Positions 52,817 through 62,568 of a DNA stretch of 64,000 nt are shown here, in pieces. Positions within the stretch are counted from its first letter, which is position 1, and every line of letters starts with the position of its first letter. The DNA comes from Stutzerimonas stutzeri (lineage in GTDB: Bacteria > Pseudomonadota > Gammaproteobacteria > Pseudomonadales > Pseudomonadaceae). Under the pieces are notes generated by a model that saw nothing but the letters and a program-made list of their open reading frames with translations, was not told the origin of the DNA and did no database searches. The position numbers and the translations under genes are program-made. The stretch covers positions 248,001 to 312,000 of the forward strand of contig DGLA01000016.1 in assembly GCA_002387205.1 (NCBI GenBank), in the 5' to 3' direction.

Positions 52817-55800
52817 TCAGTGCAGCGGAACGTGACGGCTCATCAGTGCCCGCAGCGCCGCTGGCTTGACTGGCTTGGCAAGAAAGTCCAGGCCGGTGGC
52901 GTGGATCGCAGCGATCAGCTCGGGGCGGCCGTCGGCGCTGATGACCACGCCGGGGATCGGCTCGCCGAGGCGGGTGCGAAGCCAGGCCATCAGCTCCGAT
53001 CCCGTCTCGCCGTTGTCCAGGTGGTAATCGACCAGCACCAGTTGCGGGCGCACGTCCTCGCGCAGCAGCGCCTCGCATTCGGCCCGGTTGCTGGCCGTCC
53101 ATACCTGGCAGCCCCAGCGCGACAGCAGGCTGTTCATGCCGACCAGGATGCTGTCCTCGTTGTCGATGCACAGGACCTGGATGCCGGTCAGGGCGGTCTG
53201 CTGGATATCACCGTTGGCCTTGATCTGCCTGGCGGGATTGCCGGCGATTGGCACGCTCACGCTGAACACGCTGCCCTTGCCAGGCCAGGAGCGGACCGAG
53301 AGGGGGTGGTCGAGCACCTGGCAGAAACCGTCGGCGATCGCCAGGCCCAATCCCAGGCCTTTCTCCGCTCGGGTCTGATGGCTGTCCAGGCGTTTGAACT
53401 CCTGGAAAATCACACGCAGCTTGTCTTCGGCAATACCCGGTCCACGATCCCAGACTTCCAGGCGCAGCGAGGCTCCCTGGCGGCGCACGCCCAGGACGAC
53501 GCGGCCCTTGGCATAGCGGAAGGCGTTGGTGAGAAAGTTCTGCAGCACACGCCGCAGCAGGCGTATATCACTGTCGACCCGCAGCCGGCTGCCGTGCACC
53601 TTGAAGTCCACGCCCTGTTCGGCTGCCAGTACGGTGAACTCGGTGCTCAGGGTGTCGAACAGATTCGAAAGCGGGAAGGGGTTGCGGTCCGGTGTGATAC
53701 GGCCGTTTTCCAGGCGCGAGATGTCCAGCAGGTCGGAGATCAGGTCCTCGGCCGAGCGCAATGAACTGTCGAGATGGCGAACCAGATCCTGGGCCTCGCG
53801 TGGCAGGGCATCGTGCTGGTGCGACAGCGCGGCGGAGAACAGCCGCGCAGCGTTCAAGGGCTGCATCAGGTCGTGGCTGACCGCCGCGAGAAAGCGGGTC
53901 TTCGACTGGTTGGCGGCTTCGGCGGTGCTTTTCGCCGCGGTAAGCGCCTTGTTCAGCTCGGACAGTTCCTGGGTCCGTTCGCTGACGCGCTGTTCCAGGC
54001 CTTCATTGGCATCCTTCAGGGCGCGCTCGGCTTCGCGGTAGGCGGTAATGTCGCTGAAACTCATGACGAAGCCACCGCCGGGCATGGGGTTGCCGATCAG
54101 TTCGACCACCCGGCCATTGGGGAAAGTCCGCTCCGACGTATGGGCGCGGCCCTGGCGCATCCAGTACAGGCGCTTGGCCACGTGTGTGTCCGGATTGCCC
54201 GGCCCGCACAGTCCGCGCTCGGCGTTGTAGCGGATCACGTCGGCAACCGGCCGGCCGATATACACCAGTCCGTCGGGGTAATCGAACATTTCCAGGTAAC
54301 GGTGATTCCAGGCCACCAGCCGCAGCGACTGGTCAACCACGCTGATGCCCTGGGTAATGTTCTCGATGGCGCCTTGCAACAGCGCGCGGTTGAACTGCAG
54401 CACTTCGGAGGCTTCACCGACGATGCGCACCACATCGTCTACCTGCATGTCGCGACCTTCCAGCGCGGCTTTGACCACCGCCCGTGTGGAGGAGGCGCCG
54501 AGCACGCCAGCGAGCAGGCGCTCGGTATGGGCGATCCACTGGCCATCGGCCTGCTGCTTGGGCGAATAGTCGTGGCCGTGACGACGGGCGAAGCGCTGGA
54601 AGCTCAGCTCGGCCCGTTCGGCACCGACGAAACGTGACGCCAGCGACAGCAGGTCCTCGACCTGCACGGCCAGGAGCCGGCGGGTGCTGGCCGTCGAGTA
54701 GATCTCCTGACCGATGAAGCGACTGGCCTGCCAATGCTCGGCCACTCGCGTTTGCGACAGGATCGAGACCCAGAAGAACAGCGTTGCATTGCCCACCAGC
54801 GACAGCGTGACGCCCAGGGTGAGGGCGCTGGTGTTGAACGGCAGATCGGCCGTGTACATCCACTCAAGCCCCGGAAACATCTCCAGCGGCCAGCCGAGCA
54901 GCGGCAGAATCAGCGTGTACAGCCAGATCAGTGCGCCAGCGGTGAGGCCGGCAAAGACGCCACGTCGGTTCGCCTGCTTCCAATAGAGCGCTCCGACCAT
55001 CGCCGGTGCCAGCTGGGTAAGGGCGGCAAAGGCGATCTGGCCGATGGTCGCCAGGCTGGCGCTTGAGCCGAGCAGGCGATAGCTCACGTAGGCCAATAGA
55101 AGGATCGCGACAATACTGATCCTGCGCACCGACAGCATCCAGTGGCGGAACACTTCGAAGGGTTGTTCGGCTTCCTTGCGGCGCAACAGCCAGGGCAACA
55201 GCATGTCGTTGGATACCATTGTCGACAGCGCGACGCTGGCAACGATGACCATGCCGGTCGCCGCCGATGCACCGCCGATGAAGGCCAGCAACGCCAGGGC
55301 CGGATGCGATTCGGCCAGGGGCAGACTGATCACGAAGGAGTCGGGGCTGACGCCGCTCGGCAACAGCAATTGACCGGCAAGGGCGATCGGGATGACAAAC
55401 ACGGCGGCAAGAATCAGGTACAGCGGAAACACCCAGCGCGCCAGGCGGAAATCACGTGGCTCGATGTTCTCCACCACCGTGACATGGAACTGGCGCGGCA
55501 GACAGACGATGGCCATCAGCGCGACAGTGGTCTGCACCATCATGGCTGGCCAGTTCACCGTTTCTTCCCAGAACGTCGAGAGCTCGGGGGCGTCGTGCGC
55601 CCGGTTGAACAGGTCGCCGAATCCATCGAACAGACCAAAGGTGACGAAGGCGCCGACAGCAAGAAAGGCGAACAGCTTGACCAGCGACTCGAAGGCGATC
55701 GCCAACACCATGCCGCGGTGGTGCTCGGTCACATCCAGGTTGCGGGTACCGAACAGCACGCTGAACAGCGCCAACACCATCGACACGATGAGCGCCGTGT

Positions 55801-56281
55801 CTTGGGCGCCCGAGCCGGCAGCGGCCTCGCTGTGATTGCCGATGAGCAGGTTCACGCCCAGCACGATGCCCTTGAGCTGCAGGGCAATGTAGGGCAGGAC
55901 GCCGACCAGGCAGATCAGCGTGACTACCACCGCCAGCAGTTGCGACTTGCCGTAGCGCGCGGCGATGAAGTCGGCGATCGAGGTGATGTTTTCCTGCTTG
56001 CTGATCATGATCATCTTCTGGATGACCTGCGGCGCCAGCAGCATCAGCAGAATCGGGCCGAGATAGATCGGCAGGAAGGACCAGAGTTGCTCTGCCGCCT
56101 GGCCGACGGCGCCAAAGAAGGTCCAGCTGGTGCAATAGACCGCCAGGGACAGGCTGTAGACCCAGGCCCGCACGCGCGGTGACAGCTGGCTGCGGTTACG
56201 ATCGCCATAAAAGGCGATGGCAAACAGAACGGCCATATACGTGAGGGCGACTAGCGCAATCAGCCCACCGGACAATGACAT
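52817..56281 (-). CDS. SSS-type hybrid sensor histidine kinase/response regulator
   Basis: A 1154-residue membrane kinase starting at ATG 56281 (MSLSGGLIALVALTYMAVLF). The N-terminal half is a sodium:solute-symporter-like domain of about 13 membrane helices (residues 1-500). It is followed by a PAS-containing linker (about 640-760), a coiled coil, HisKA with SHDLMQPLNAARLFSAAL, HATPase with VWDRGPGIAEDKL and KGLGLGLAIADG, and a C-terminal receiver with Asp in VLVDYHLDNGETG. This is the architecture of CbrA relatives with an added receiver. It may sense a solute through the transporter domain and pass phosphate to an unlinked regulator. No partner gene is next to it. Confidence 0.9.
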   Translation of the reverse strand: MSLSGGLIALVALTYMAVLFAIAFYGDRNRSQLSPRVRAWVYSLSLAVYCTSWTFFGAVGQAAEQLWSFLPIYLGPILLMLLAPQVIQKMIMISKQENITSIADFIAARYGKSQLLAVVVTLICLVGVLPYIALQLKGIVLGVNLLIGNHSEAAAGSGAQDTALIVSMVLALFSVLFGTRNLDVTEHHRGMVLAIAFESLVKLFAFLAVGAFVTFGLFDGFGDLFNRAHDAPELSTFWEETVNWPAMMVQTTVALMAIVCLPRQFHVTVVENIEPRDFRLARWVFPLYLILAAVFVIPIALAGQLLLPSGVSPDSFVISLPLAESHPALALLAFIGGASAATGMVIVASVALSTMVSNDMLLPWLLRRKEAEQPFEVFRHWMLSVRRISIVAILLLAYVSYRLLGSSASLATIGQIAFAALTQLAPAMVGALYWKQANRRGVFAGLTAGALIWLYTLILPLLGWPLEMFPGLEWMYTADLPFNTSALTLGVTLSLVGNATLFFWVSILSQTRVAEHWQASRFIGQEIYSTASTRRLLAVQVEDLLSLASRFVGAERAELSFQRFARRHGHDYSPKQQADGQWIAHTERLLAGVLGASSTRAVVKAALEGRDMQVDDVVRIVGEASEVLQFNRALLQGAIENITQGISVVDQSLRLVAWNHRYLEMFDYPDGLVYIGRPVADVIRYNAERGLCGPGNPDTHVAKRLYWMRQGRAHTSERTFPNGRVVELIGNPMPGGGFVMSFSDITAYREAERALKDANEGLEQRVSERTQELSELNKALTAAKSTAEAANQSKTRFLAAVSHDLMQPLNAARLFSAALSHQHDALPREAQDLVRHLDSSLRSAEDLISDLLDISRLENGRITPDRNPFPLSNLFDTLSTEFTVLAAEQGVDFKVHGSRLRVDSDIRLLRRVLQNFLTNAFRYAKGRVVLGVRRQGASLRLEVWDRGPGIAEDKLRVIFQEFKRLDSHQTRAEKGLGLGLAIADGFCQVLDHPLSVRSWPGKGSVFSVSVPIAGNPARQIKANGDIQQTALTGIQVLCIDNEDSILVGMNSLLSRWGCQVWTASNRAECEALLREDVRPQLVLVDYHLDNGETGSELMAWLRTRLGEPIPGVVISADGRPELIAAIHATGLDFLAKPVKPAALRALMSRHVPLH

Positions 56282-56734
56282 GTGAACTCCAGATTGATAA
56301 ACCGCGTGCTTCGGTGTGGCGAATCCGCCAAAGCGGGTCGGCCAGGCAGCGCTGATCCATGTCCGGCAGCCTGGATCGAAATCGATGCGATGGCACGCCG
56401 GGGCAGTGCCCGGGTGCAGCTTGAACCGGCAGGAAACGGATGACCGAAGCGATCGCTCATTGAACGTCGAATGGTTGCAGTTTCGCAGTAAAAAGGGGTT
56501 GAGTGTTGCGGCTGCGACCATGGTCGCATGGGCGGGTTAGTCGCAGTCGGGGCGGGCGCAATGCCCTGTGCTAGACGAATGGCAGCCCGTTGGACAGTCA
56601 GTCTCCGCAGATAGGCCTGGGCTGGTGTCTCTGTTATGAATGGGCGGCCAGGCTCGTTTACCCTACGTAGAATCCTGGCGATCGCTGTTGCGATGGGACA
56701 GGCGACTCGTTCCAACCAAACTGGGAGTATTCAG
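56282..56734. other. Divergent gap between the hybrid kinase and the GNAT gene
   Basis: TGCGACCATGGTCGCA (56513-56528) is a perfect 16-base palindrome about 232 bases upstream of the kinase start, a possible operator. No gene was recognised in the gap. Confidence 0.4.
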
Positions 56735-57301
56735 ATGTTCATGCCGCGTCCGATGACCTTGCAACGAGGTGCCCTGCGACTGGAGCCGCTTGCAGAAGGC
56801 GACATCCCGAGTCTGGTTGAGCTGGCCGAGCGTAACCGCGACGAGCTGATCTACCTGAACGGACCCTTGCGTCCCGACTGGTATCGCCTGGCAGTCAGCG
56901 AACAGCGTGAAGGCCGTGCCGTGCCCTTCACCCTGCGCATGGCCGATCGTATCGTCGGCACCACCCGCTTTGCCGATTTCAACGCGGCGTTGCCGGCCGC
57001 CGAGCTTGGCTGGACCTGGCTGGACAAGGCCGAACACGGCAGCGGTCTGAATGCCTCGATCAAGTACCTGCTGCTCAAGCACGCTTTCGAGGAGTGGCAG
57101 CTGGTGCGCTTGCAGCTGAAGACGGCAGCAAGCAACCTGCGCTCGCAGCGCGCCATCGAAAAGCTGGGTGCCCAGCGTGAAGGCTTGCTGCGCAATCATC
57201 GGCGCCTTGCCGACGGTCGCCTGGACGACACGGTGCTCTACAGCATCACCGACCGCGAATGGCCGGCCATCAAGGGGTTGCTGGACGCGGGAGTGCAGTA
57301 G
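56735..57301 (+). CDS. GNAT-family N-acetyltransferase
   Basis: A 188-residue enzyme starting at ATG 56735 (MFMPRPMTLQRGALRLEPLA) with GGGAG upstream; the longer frame before it lacks a ribosome site. GNAT features are LRLEPLAEGDIPSLVELAER, LGWTWLDKAEHGSGLNASIK (acetyl-CoA loop) and LQLKTAASNLRSQRAIEKLG, the RimJ/RimL-like arrangement. It probably acetylates a small amine or protein N-terminus. It stands alone. Confidence 0.83.
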   Translation: MFMPRPMTLQRGALRLEPLAEGDIPSLVELAERNRDELIYLNGPLRPDWYRLAVSEQREGRAVPFTLRMADRIVGTTRFADFNAALPAAELGWTWLDKAEHGSGLNASIKYLLLKHAFEEWQLVRLQLKTAASNLRSQRAIEKLGAQREGLLRNHRRLADGRLDDTVLYSITDREWPAIKGLLDAGVQ

Positions 57302-57504
57302 GCCAGCGTTCGCGACATGGCATCCAAGATCCTCTGCCGTCACGCAAGGGACGAGCCGTCGCCCTTCGGGTCCGACTTGGGGTAATGTTCGGCGTTTCGC
57401 AGGCAGCCTGTCTTGCATTCATCAGCCCGTCTTCACCTTCCTCTATGCTCCGGCCGCGATGGCGGTGCGTAGCGTTTTTCGCCGTTGTAGCTAAGGAGCC
57501 CCGG

Positions 57505-58218
57505 ATGTCCCGCTCGCAAGAGTTCTTGCATGGTTGCCGCGATATTTTGCCGTTGATCGTCGGCGCTATTCCGTTTGGCATCATTTTCGGGACGCTCTCC
57601 ATTGGCGCCGGACTCTCGACCTGGCAAACCATGGGTATGTCGGCCCTTGTATTCGCCGGCTCGGCGCAGTTCATCGCGATCACCCTGATCACCGGTGGGG
57701 TTGGGGCAGCCGTGGTGCTGCTGACCACCTTTGTCGTCAATTTGCGCCATGCGCTCTACAGCGCCGCGCTGCAGCCATTCGTCAGGCATCTGCCGACCCG
57801 CTGGCGAGTGCCGCTGGCGTTCTGGCTGACCGATGAGGCATTCGCCGTCATCCAGCACCGCTATGCCCGAAACGACGGCTCAGCCTACAAGCATTGGTAC
57901 TTTCTCGGCGCGGCACTGACGATGTACCTGAGCTGGCAGCTTGCGACACTCGCCGGCATCGCCTTTGGCCAGGCGGTGCCGAATGTAGCCAGTTGGGGGC
58001 TGGACTTCGCCATGATCGCCACCTTTATCGGCATCGCGGTACCGATGATGCGCACCTGCCCGCAGGTGGCGTCGGCTGTGGTCGCTGGTGTCGTGGCGTT
58101 GCTCACCTGGGAGCTGCCCTACAAGCTGGGGCTGATCGCTGCGGCGCTCGCCGGCATCGTGGTGGGCGTCTGGCTCGAACAGCGCGCCGAGCGCCGCCTG
58201 CTGTCGGAGGTGCGCTGA
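57505..58218 (+). CDS. azlC: AzlC-family branched-chain amino acid exporter, large subunit
   Basis: A 237-residue membrane protein (ATG 57505, AAGGAG). Family motifs are GCRDILPLIVGAIPFGIIFG, FAGSAQFIAITLITGG and NLRHALYSAALQPFV; about six membrane helices. With AzlD it exports branched-chain amino acids. It overlaps azlD by one base (TGATG). Confidence 0.9.
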   Translation: MSRSQEFLHGCRDILPLIVGAIPFGIIFGTLSIGAGLSTWQTMGMSALVFAGSAQFIAITLITGGVGAAVVLLTTFVVNLRHALYSAALQPFVRHLPTRWRVPLAFWLTDEAFAVIQHRYARNDGSAYKHWYFLGAALTMYLSWQLATLAGIAFGQAVPNVASWGLDFAMIATFIGIAVPMMRTCPQVASAVVAGVVALLTWELPYKLGLIAAALAGIVVGVWLEQRAERRLLSEVR

Positions 58219-58544
58219 TGCAGACCTGGTTGCTGATCCTCGGCATGCTGGCGATCACCTTCGTGATCCGCTACAGCTTTTTTGCCTGGCCTGATCTGCG
58301 TTTTCCACGCCTGGTGGAGCAGGGATTGCACTACGTTCCGGTCGCGGTCCTTACGGCCATCGTCGTGCCCGGCATGCTGATGCCGGCCGGAGAGTGGGCC
58401 CTGACCTGGCAAAACAGCTACCTGCTAGCCGGCGTGCTGGCCATCCTTATCGCGGCGGTCACACGCAATCTGCTGGCGACCATTGCCGGTGGCCTGTTGT
58501 GCTTCTTCCTGCTGCGCTGGGCGCTCGGGCAGTTGCCGCTGTGA
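58218..58544 (+). CDS. azlD: AzlD-family branched-chain amino acid exporter, small subunit
   Basis: A 108-residue membrane protein (MQTWLLILGMLAITFVIRYS) with four hydrophobic helices and the AzlD block RFPRLVEQGLHYVPVAVLTA. Its start overlaps the azlC stop, so the two are made together as the AzlCD exporter. Confidence 0.9.
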   Translation: MQTWLLILGMLAITFVIRYSFFAWPDLRFPRLVEQGLHYVPVAVLTAIVVPGMLMPAGEWALTWQNSYLLAGVLAILIAAVTRNLLATIAGGLLCFFLLRWALGQLPL

Positions 58545-58599
58545 GCGCCGAGACGATTTCCGGCAACCGGGCGCTTGCGCCTTTCTGCGGAGCTTCACG

Positions 58600-59943
58600 A
58601 TGAGTCAGCATTCCCAGTTTCGTCTGCTCGGTACGCGGCGCTTTCTGCCGTTCTTCGTGACGCAGCTGCTGGGCGCATTCAATGACAACGTTTTCAAGCA
58701 GACGCTGGTACTGGCGATCCTCTACAAGCTAGGGACGGAGGGCGACGTTAGCCTGCTGGTGAATCTGTGCGCGCTGCTGTTCATACTGCCGTTCTTCCTG
58801 TTTTCTGCGCTGGGCGGTCAGTTCGGCGAGAAGTACGAGAAGGCCTGGCTGATTCGTCGGGTCAAGTTCGCAGAAATCCTGATCATGCTGGTGGGCGCCC
58901 TCGGGATGCTGGCCGGCAATCTGCCGTTGCTGCTGATTGTGCTGTTCTGCATGGGCACCCAGTCGGCATTGTTCGGCCCGGTCAAGTATTCGATCCTGCC
59001 GCAACAATTGCGCAGCGATGAACTGGTGGGCGGCAACGCCCTGGTGGAGATGGGCACCTTTCTGGCGATTCTTGGCGGTACCATCGCAGCGGGGGTGCTC
59101 ATGGGTCATGCCAGCTATTCGGTACTGGTGTCGCTGGCCGTGGTGCTGCTTGCCGCGATCGGCTTCGTTGCCAGTCGCTCGATTCCGCTTTCGGCCGCGG
59201 CATTGCCCGATCTGAAGCTGGACTGGAATCTGCTGCGTCAGTCGCTGGGCATCCTGCGCCTGGGGCTCGGCCAGCAGCGCGCCGTGTCGCGGGCCATGAT
59301 CGGCAATTCCTGGTTCTGGTTTCTCGGTGCGGTCTATCTGACCCAGATCCCGGCGTTCTCTCGTGATCTGCTGCAGGGCGACGAGGGGGTGGTGACGCTG
59401 ATTCTCGCGGTGTTCTCGGTGGGCATTGCGCTGGGCTCCATGCTCTGTGAGCGGCTCTCCCGGCATCGGCTTGAGCTGGGGCTGGTGCCGTTTGGCTCGC
59501 TTGGGCTGACCCTGTTCGGTGTCTTGCTCTGGTGGCATGCCGGTGGCGTGCCGAGTGCCGCCGAAACACGCGATTGGCCTGCGTTGCTGGCTGAGCCAGA
59601 TGCATGGTGGGTGCTGATGGATATCCTCGGCCTCGGAACCTTCGGCGGGCTCTATATAGTGCCCCTGTATTCGCTGATCCAGTCGCGCACCCCGCTGCAG
59701 GAGCGTTCCCGCGTGGTGGCGGCGAACAACATCCTGAACGCGTTGTTCATGGTTGTCTCGGCAATCGTTTCGATCCTGTTTCTCACGGTTGCCGGCCTTT
59801 CCATTCCGCAACTTTTCCTCGCGGTGGCGGTGCTCAACGTCCTGGTGGCCAGCTGGATCTTCTATTCAGTGCCCGAGTTCGTATCGCGCTTTCGCCTGTG
59901 GCTACGCGGTGCGGCTGGGCCGACAGCCGAGCGCCCTTTGTAA
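58600..59943 (+). CDS. MFS transporter of the LplT (lysophospholipid flippase) type
   Basis: A 447-residue inner-membrane protein starting at ATG 58600 with about 12 membrane helices. FFVTQLLGAFNDNVFKQTLV near residue 16 and GPVKYSILPQQLRSDELVGG near 125 are the LplT-family signatures, in which the protein flips lysophospholipids inward for reacylation. In many bacteria it is fused or adjacent to an acyltransferase; no such gene follows here, so the role is assigned by family only. It is 55 bases after azlD, possibly a separate transcript. Confidence 0.8.
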   Translation: MSQHSQFRLLGTRRFLPFFVTQLLGAFNDNVFKQTLVLAILYKLGTEGDVSLLVNLCALLFILPFFLFSALGGQFGEKYEKAWLIRRVKFAEILIMLVGALGMLAGNLPLLLIVLFCMGTQSALFGPVKYSILPQQLRSDELVGGNALVEMGTFLAILGGTIAAGVLMGHASYSVLVSLAVVLLAAIGFVASRSIPLSAAALPDLKLDWNLLRQSLGILRLGLGQQRAVSRAMIGNSWFWFLGAVYLTQIPAFSRDLLQGDEGVVTLILAVFSVGIALGSMLCERLSRHRLELGLVPFGSLGLTLFGVLLWWHAGGVPSAAETRDWPALLAEPDAWWVLMDILGLGTFGGLYIVPLYSLIQSRTPLQERSRVVAANNILNALFMVVSAIVSILFLTVAGLSIPQLFLAVAVLNVLVASWIFYSVPEFVSRFRLWLRGAAGPTAERPL

Positions 59944-60036
59944 GCGGGCCCCCTATCTTTCAGCCGTCCCGAGCAATCTGCTAGCTGACCGGTCCAAGCT
60001 CTGACGAGCCGAGCCATTGCCGCTGGGGGCAGGAAA

Positions 60037-60585
60037 ATGTCGATCACAGAAAAACAGAAGATGCTCATTGGCGAGTTGTACCGTCCGGGCGATCCCGAGC
60101 TGCAAGCCGACCAGGCCGCGGCCAAAGCATGGATGGTGCGCTACAACGCAGCGCTGGCCGAAGCGCCAGCGGTGCGCCGGGCCTTGCTGGAAGAGCTGCT
60201 GGGGAGCGTGGGCAAAGGCGTGGTGGTACGGCCGCCCTTTCATTGTGACTACGGCTACAACATTCACCTCGGCGACGATGTGTTTTTCAACTTCAACTGC
60301 GTGATCCTCGACGTGGTCGAGGTACGCATCGGTGCGGGGACGCAGGTCGGGCCAGCTACGCAGATCTACGCGGCGGACCATCCACGAAGCGCGGAAGAGC
60401 GCCGCAGCGGCCTGGAATTTGGCCGTCCGGTGGTGATCGGGGAGAACGTCTGGATTGGCGGTGCCGCGATCATCCTGCCGGGCGTAACCATCGGCGATGA
60501 CGCCGTGATCGGAGCGGGCAGCGTGGTGACTCGGGATGTGGCGGCGGGTGCGACCGTGGTAGGCAACCCGGCGCGTAGTCGCTGA
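60037..60585 (+). CDS. maa: Maltose/galactoside O-acetyltransferase family protein
   Basis: A 182-residue left-handed beta-helix enzyme (ATG 60037, GGCAGGAAA upstream). N-terminal MSITEKQKMLIGELYRPGDP matches the Mac domain of maltose O-acetyltransferase; hexapeptide repeats follow with IYAADHP (catalytic His) and VVIGENVWIGGAAIILPGVT. It acetylates a sugar with acetyl-CoA. It precedes a strong convergent terminator. Confidence 0.85.
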   Translation: MSITEKQKMLIGELYRPGDPELQADQAAAKAWMVRYNAALAEAPAVRRALLEELLGSVGKGVVVRPPFHCDYGYNIHLGDDVFFNFNCVILDVVEVRIGAGTQVGPATQIYAADHPRSAEERRSGLEFGRPVVIGENVWIGGAAIILPGVTIGDDAVIGAGSVVTRDVAAGATVVGNPARSR

Positions 60586-60598
60586 TAGATGTGAGGAT

Positions 60599-60624
60599 GG
60601 CAGCCGGCTCCGAGGCCGGCTGCC
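60599..60624. terminator. Convergent terminator between maa and the curlin-like gene
   Basis: GGCAGCCGGC (60599-60608) and GCCGGCTGCC (60615-60624) form a 10-base perfect stem with a 6-base loop, in the 47-base gap between two converging genes. Confidence 0.8.
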
Positions 60625-60632
60625 GGTGTAGC

Positions 60633-61913
60633 TTACTGCTGAGTCACGGTGGCCATGTTGCCCGAGCCCATCTGCGACACCATTGCCGTATCGCCCATGC
60701 CGCTCTGCATCAGCATGGCCTGGTTGCCAACGCCGCCCTGAATGACGGTCGCCAGGTTGTCCTGACCGGCTTGCGTCAGGCTGACTTCGTTGTCCGAGCC
60801 GTAGATCTGCTGAATGTCGGCCACGTTAAGGTCGCCGCTCTGCACCACGTCCACACTGTTGTTGTCGCCATAGCTGGAGCCGGTCAGCTCGTTGCCATTT
60901 CCGGTCTGGCTGGCGGTGAGCAGGTTGCCGGAGCCGTCCTGGGCGAAGTCGATCAGGTGATCGGTGCCTTCCTGGGTGACATAGGCTTCGTTGTACTCGC
61001 CGGTTTGCTGCAGCGAAGCAGTCTGGAAGCTGCCATCCAGCTGGTCGACGGTGATGTAGTTGTTGTTGCCGGTCTGCTCGGTGCTGGCGGTGTTGCTTTC
61101 GCCAGCCTGGAAGATATCCGAGCTGTTGGCGGTGCCGTCCTGGTAGATCGACGCGGTTTGCAGTGAGCCGCTCTGGTCGATGTAGGCTTCGTTCTGCAGT
61201 CCGTTGGACTGGATCTCAGCGTTATGCTCCGCGCCTTCCTGGCTGACGGACGCGATCTGCATATCACCCTGCTGGTCAATATCAGCGAAGGAGTCAGAAA
61301 CGTTCATCTGGAAGACAGTGGCGTCGTTGCCGTTGCCTTCCTGATTAACCAAGCCCTCGTTGCGTGCGCCATTTTCCTGCCATACCAGGGAGAGGTTGTC
61401 ATCGCCGACCTGGCGCTGTTCCGAAACGCTCAATTCAGTGTCGGTCTGGATGGATTCAGCGAAGTTTTCGTTGCCGTTTTGGTCTGTCACGGCAGTGCTC
61501 AGGTCGGCCCTGGTCTGCTCGATAAACGCGGCGTTGTAGCTGCCATCCTGGTACTGACGGGCGGTGGCGCCAAAGGAGTCGTCCTGGACGATGCTCGCAT
61601 CATGATTGTCGCCGGTCTGCAGTTGGATCGCTTCGCTCTGTTCGGTCGAGGTCTGAACGATATTGGCAAGATTCTGATTGCCGGTCTGGGTCTGGACTGC
61701 ATCGGACAGTGTGGCCTGATCCTGCGTCACCATGCCGTCGTTGATATCGCCAGTCTGCGACTGATAGGAAATGTTGTCCTGACCGCCGTTCTGAGTGACT
61801 TCGACAACGTTCTCGTTACCGGACTGAAGCTGTTCTGCATTGTTGTCGTCGGCGTAGGCTTGGGTGGCCAGGATCGCAACGATGGCGGCTGCGAGGGGCT
61901 TGCACTTGAACAT
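60633..61913 (-). CDS. Orphan curlin-repeat (functional amyloid-like) secreted protein
   Basis: A 426-residue protein with signal peptide (MFKCKPLAAAIVAILATQAYA). The mature part is built of about 24 Q-x-G units (for example QTGNQNLANIVQ, QVGDDNLSLVWQ, QTGNNNYITVDQ, QAGQDNLATVIQ) with the Q-x-G-x-x-N-x-A-x-x-x-Q pattern of curlin repeats. It is Gln/Asn/Gly-rich and acidic, far longer than the roughly 150 residues of CsgA or CsgB. No csgG, csgE, csgF or csgC gene is within reach, so its secretion route is unknown. It may form surface amyloid or a cell-wall-attached coat. Confidence 0.75.
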   Translation of the reverse strand: MFKCKPLAAAIVAILATQAYADDNNAEQLQSGNENVVEVTQNGGQDNISYQSQTGDINDGMVTQDQATLSDAVQTQTGNQNLANIVQTSTEQSEAIQLQTGDNHDASIVQDDSFGATARQYQDGSYNAAFIEQTRADLSTAVTDQNGNENFAESIQTDTELSVSEQRQVGDDNLSLVWQENGARNEGLVNQEGNGNDATVFQMNVSDSFADIDQQGDMQIASVSQEGAEHNAEIQSNGLQNEAYIDQSGSLQTASIYQDGTANSSDIFQAGESNTASTEQTGNNNYITVDQLDGSFQTASLQQTGEYNEAYVTQEGTDHLIDFAQDGSGNLLTASQTGNGNELTGSSYGDNNSVDVVQSGDLNVADIQQIYGSDNEVSLTQAGQDNLATVIQGGVGNQAMLMQSGMGDTAMVSQMGSGNMATVTQQ

Positions 61914-62226
61914 GAGGTCTCTCCATGGAAGGTGGATGCGTGTCGCTCCTGACTGGTACGGCGGCGCGGGATGTCTGCCCGGCGCTGCAGCTACTGCAAC
62001 GTCAGCCCTGGAACTGGCTTGATCCTATAACTCGCTCGTGACAGATAAATGTCGACCCGCTTGTGTATAGACGGATTACTGGCGGATTGACAGCCAGCGC
62101 TTGAAAATTCGTGCTGGAAAAGGCCACGAGCGCGATGGCGGGGCACAGGGTCCCGGAACGTTTTGGTTATTGAACGACGCGCACCCGGCTTGCCCGGGCG
62201 ACATGTATCCACGCCTTTGAGGGCGG
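61914..62226. other. Gap between the curlin-like and sugE genes
   Basis: The first part, on the minus strand, should hold the curlin gene promoter and leader. Nothing else convincing was found; ACCCGGCTTGCCCGGG at 62183-62198 is a small stem near the end of sugE. No gene was recognised. Confidence 0.35.
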
Positions 62227-62541
62227 TCAGTGGCTGAGCTTGAGGCCAACCAGGCCGGCGCAGATCAGCACGACGCTGCCCACGCGCAGCAGGCTCATCG
62301 TTTCGCCGAACAGCAGGATGCCGGCGATTACCGTCCCCACAGCGCCGATACCAGTCCAGATGGCGTAGGCCGTCCCCAGCGGCAACTCCTTCATGGCAAG
62401 GCCCAGCAGGCCGAGACTGCTCAGCATCGCCAGGATGGTCAGGACGGTAGGGAGCGGGCGGCTGAAGCCGTCGGTGTATTTGAGGCCAACGGCCCATCCA
62501 ACCTCGAAAAGACCAGCAATCAACAGAACGAACCAGGACAT
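62227..62541 (-). CDS. sugE: SMR-family guanidinium exporter SugE/Gdx
   Basis: A 104-residue inner-membrane protein with four hydrophobic helices. SMR hallmarks are the Glu in LFEVGWAVGLKYTDG near residue 13 and the GTAYAIWTGIGAVGT block near 56, typical of the Gdx/SugE branch that exports guanidinium. GAGG lies six bases before ATG 62541. The 5' leader holds two ACGR-loop hairpins of a guanidine-II riboswitch, strengthening the assignment. It is a single-gene unit. Confidence 0.93.
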   Translation of the reverse strand: MSWFVLLIAGLFEVGWAVGLKYTDGFSRPLPTVLTILAMLSSLGLLGLAMKELPLGTAYAIWTGIGAVGTVIAGILLFGETMSLLRVGSVVLICAGLVGLKLSH

Positions 62542-62568
62542 GTGGACCTCGACGGGACGGTGACTGGG

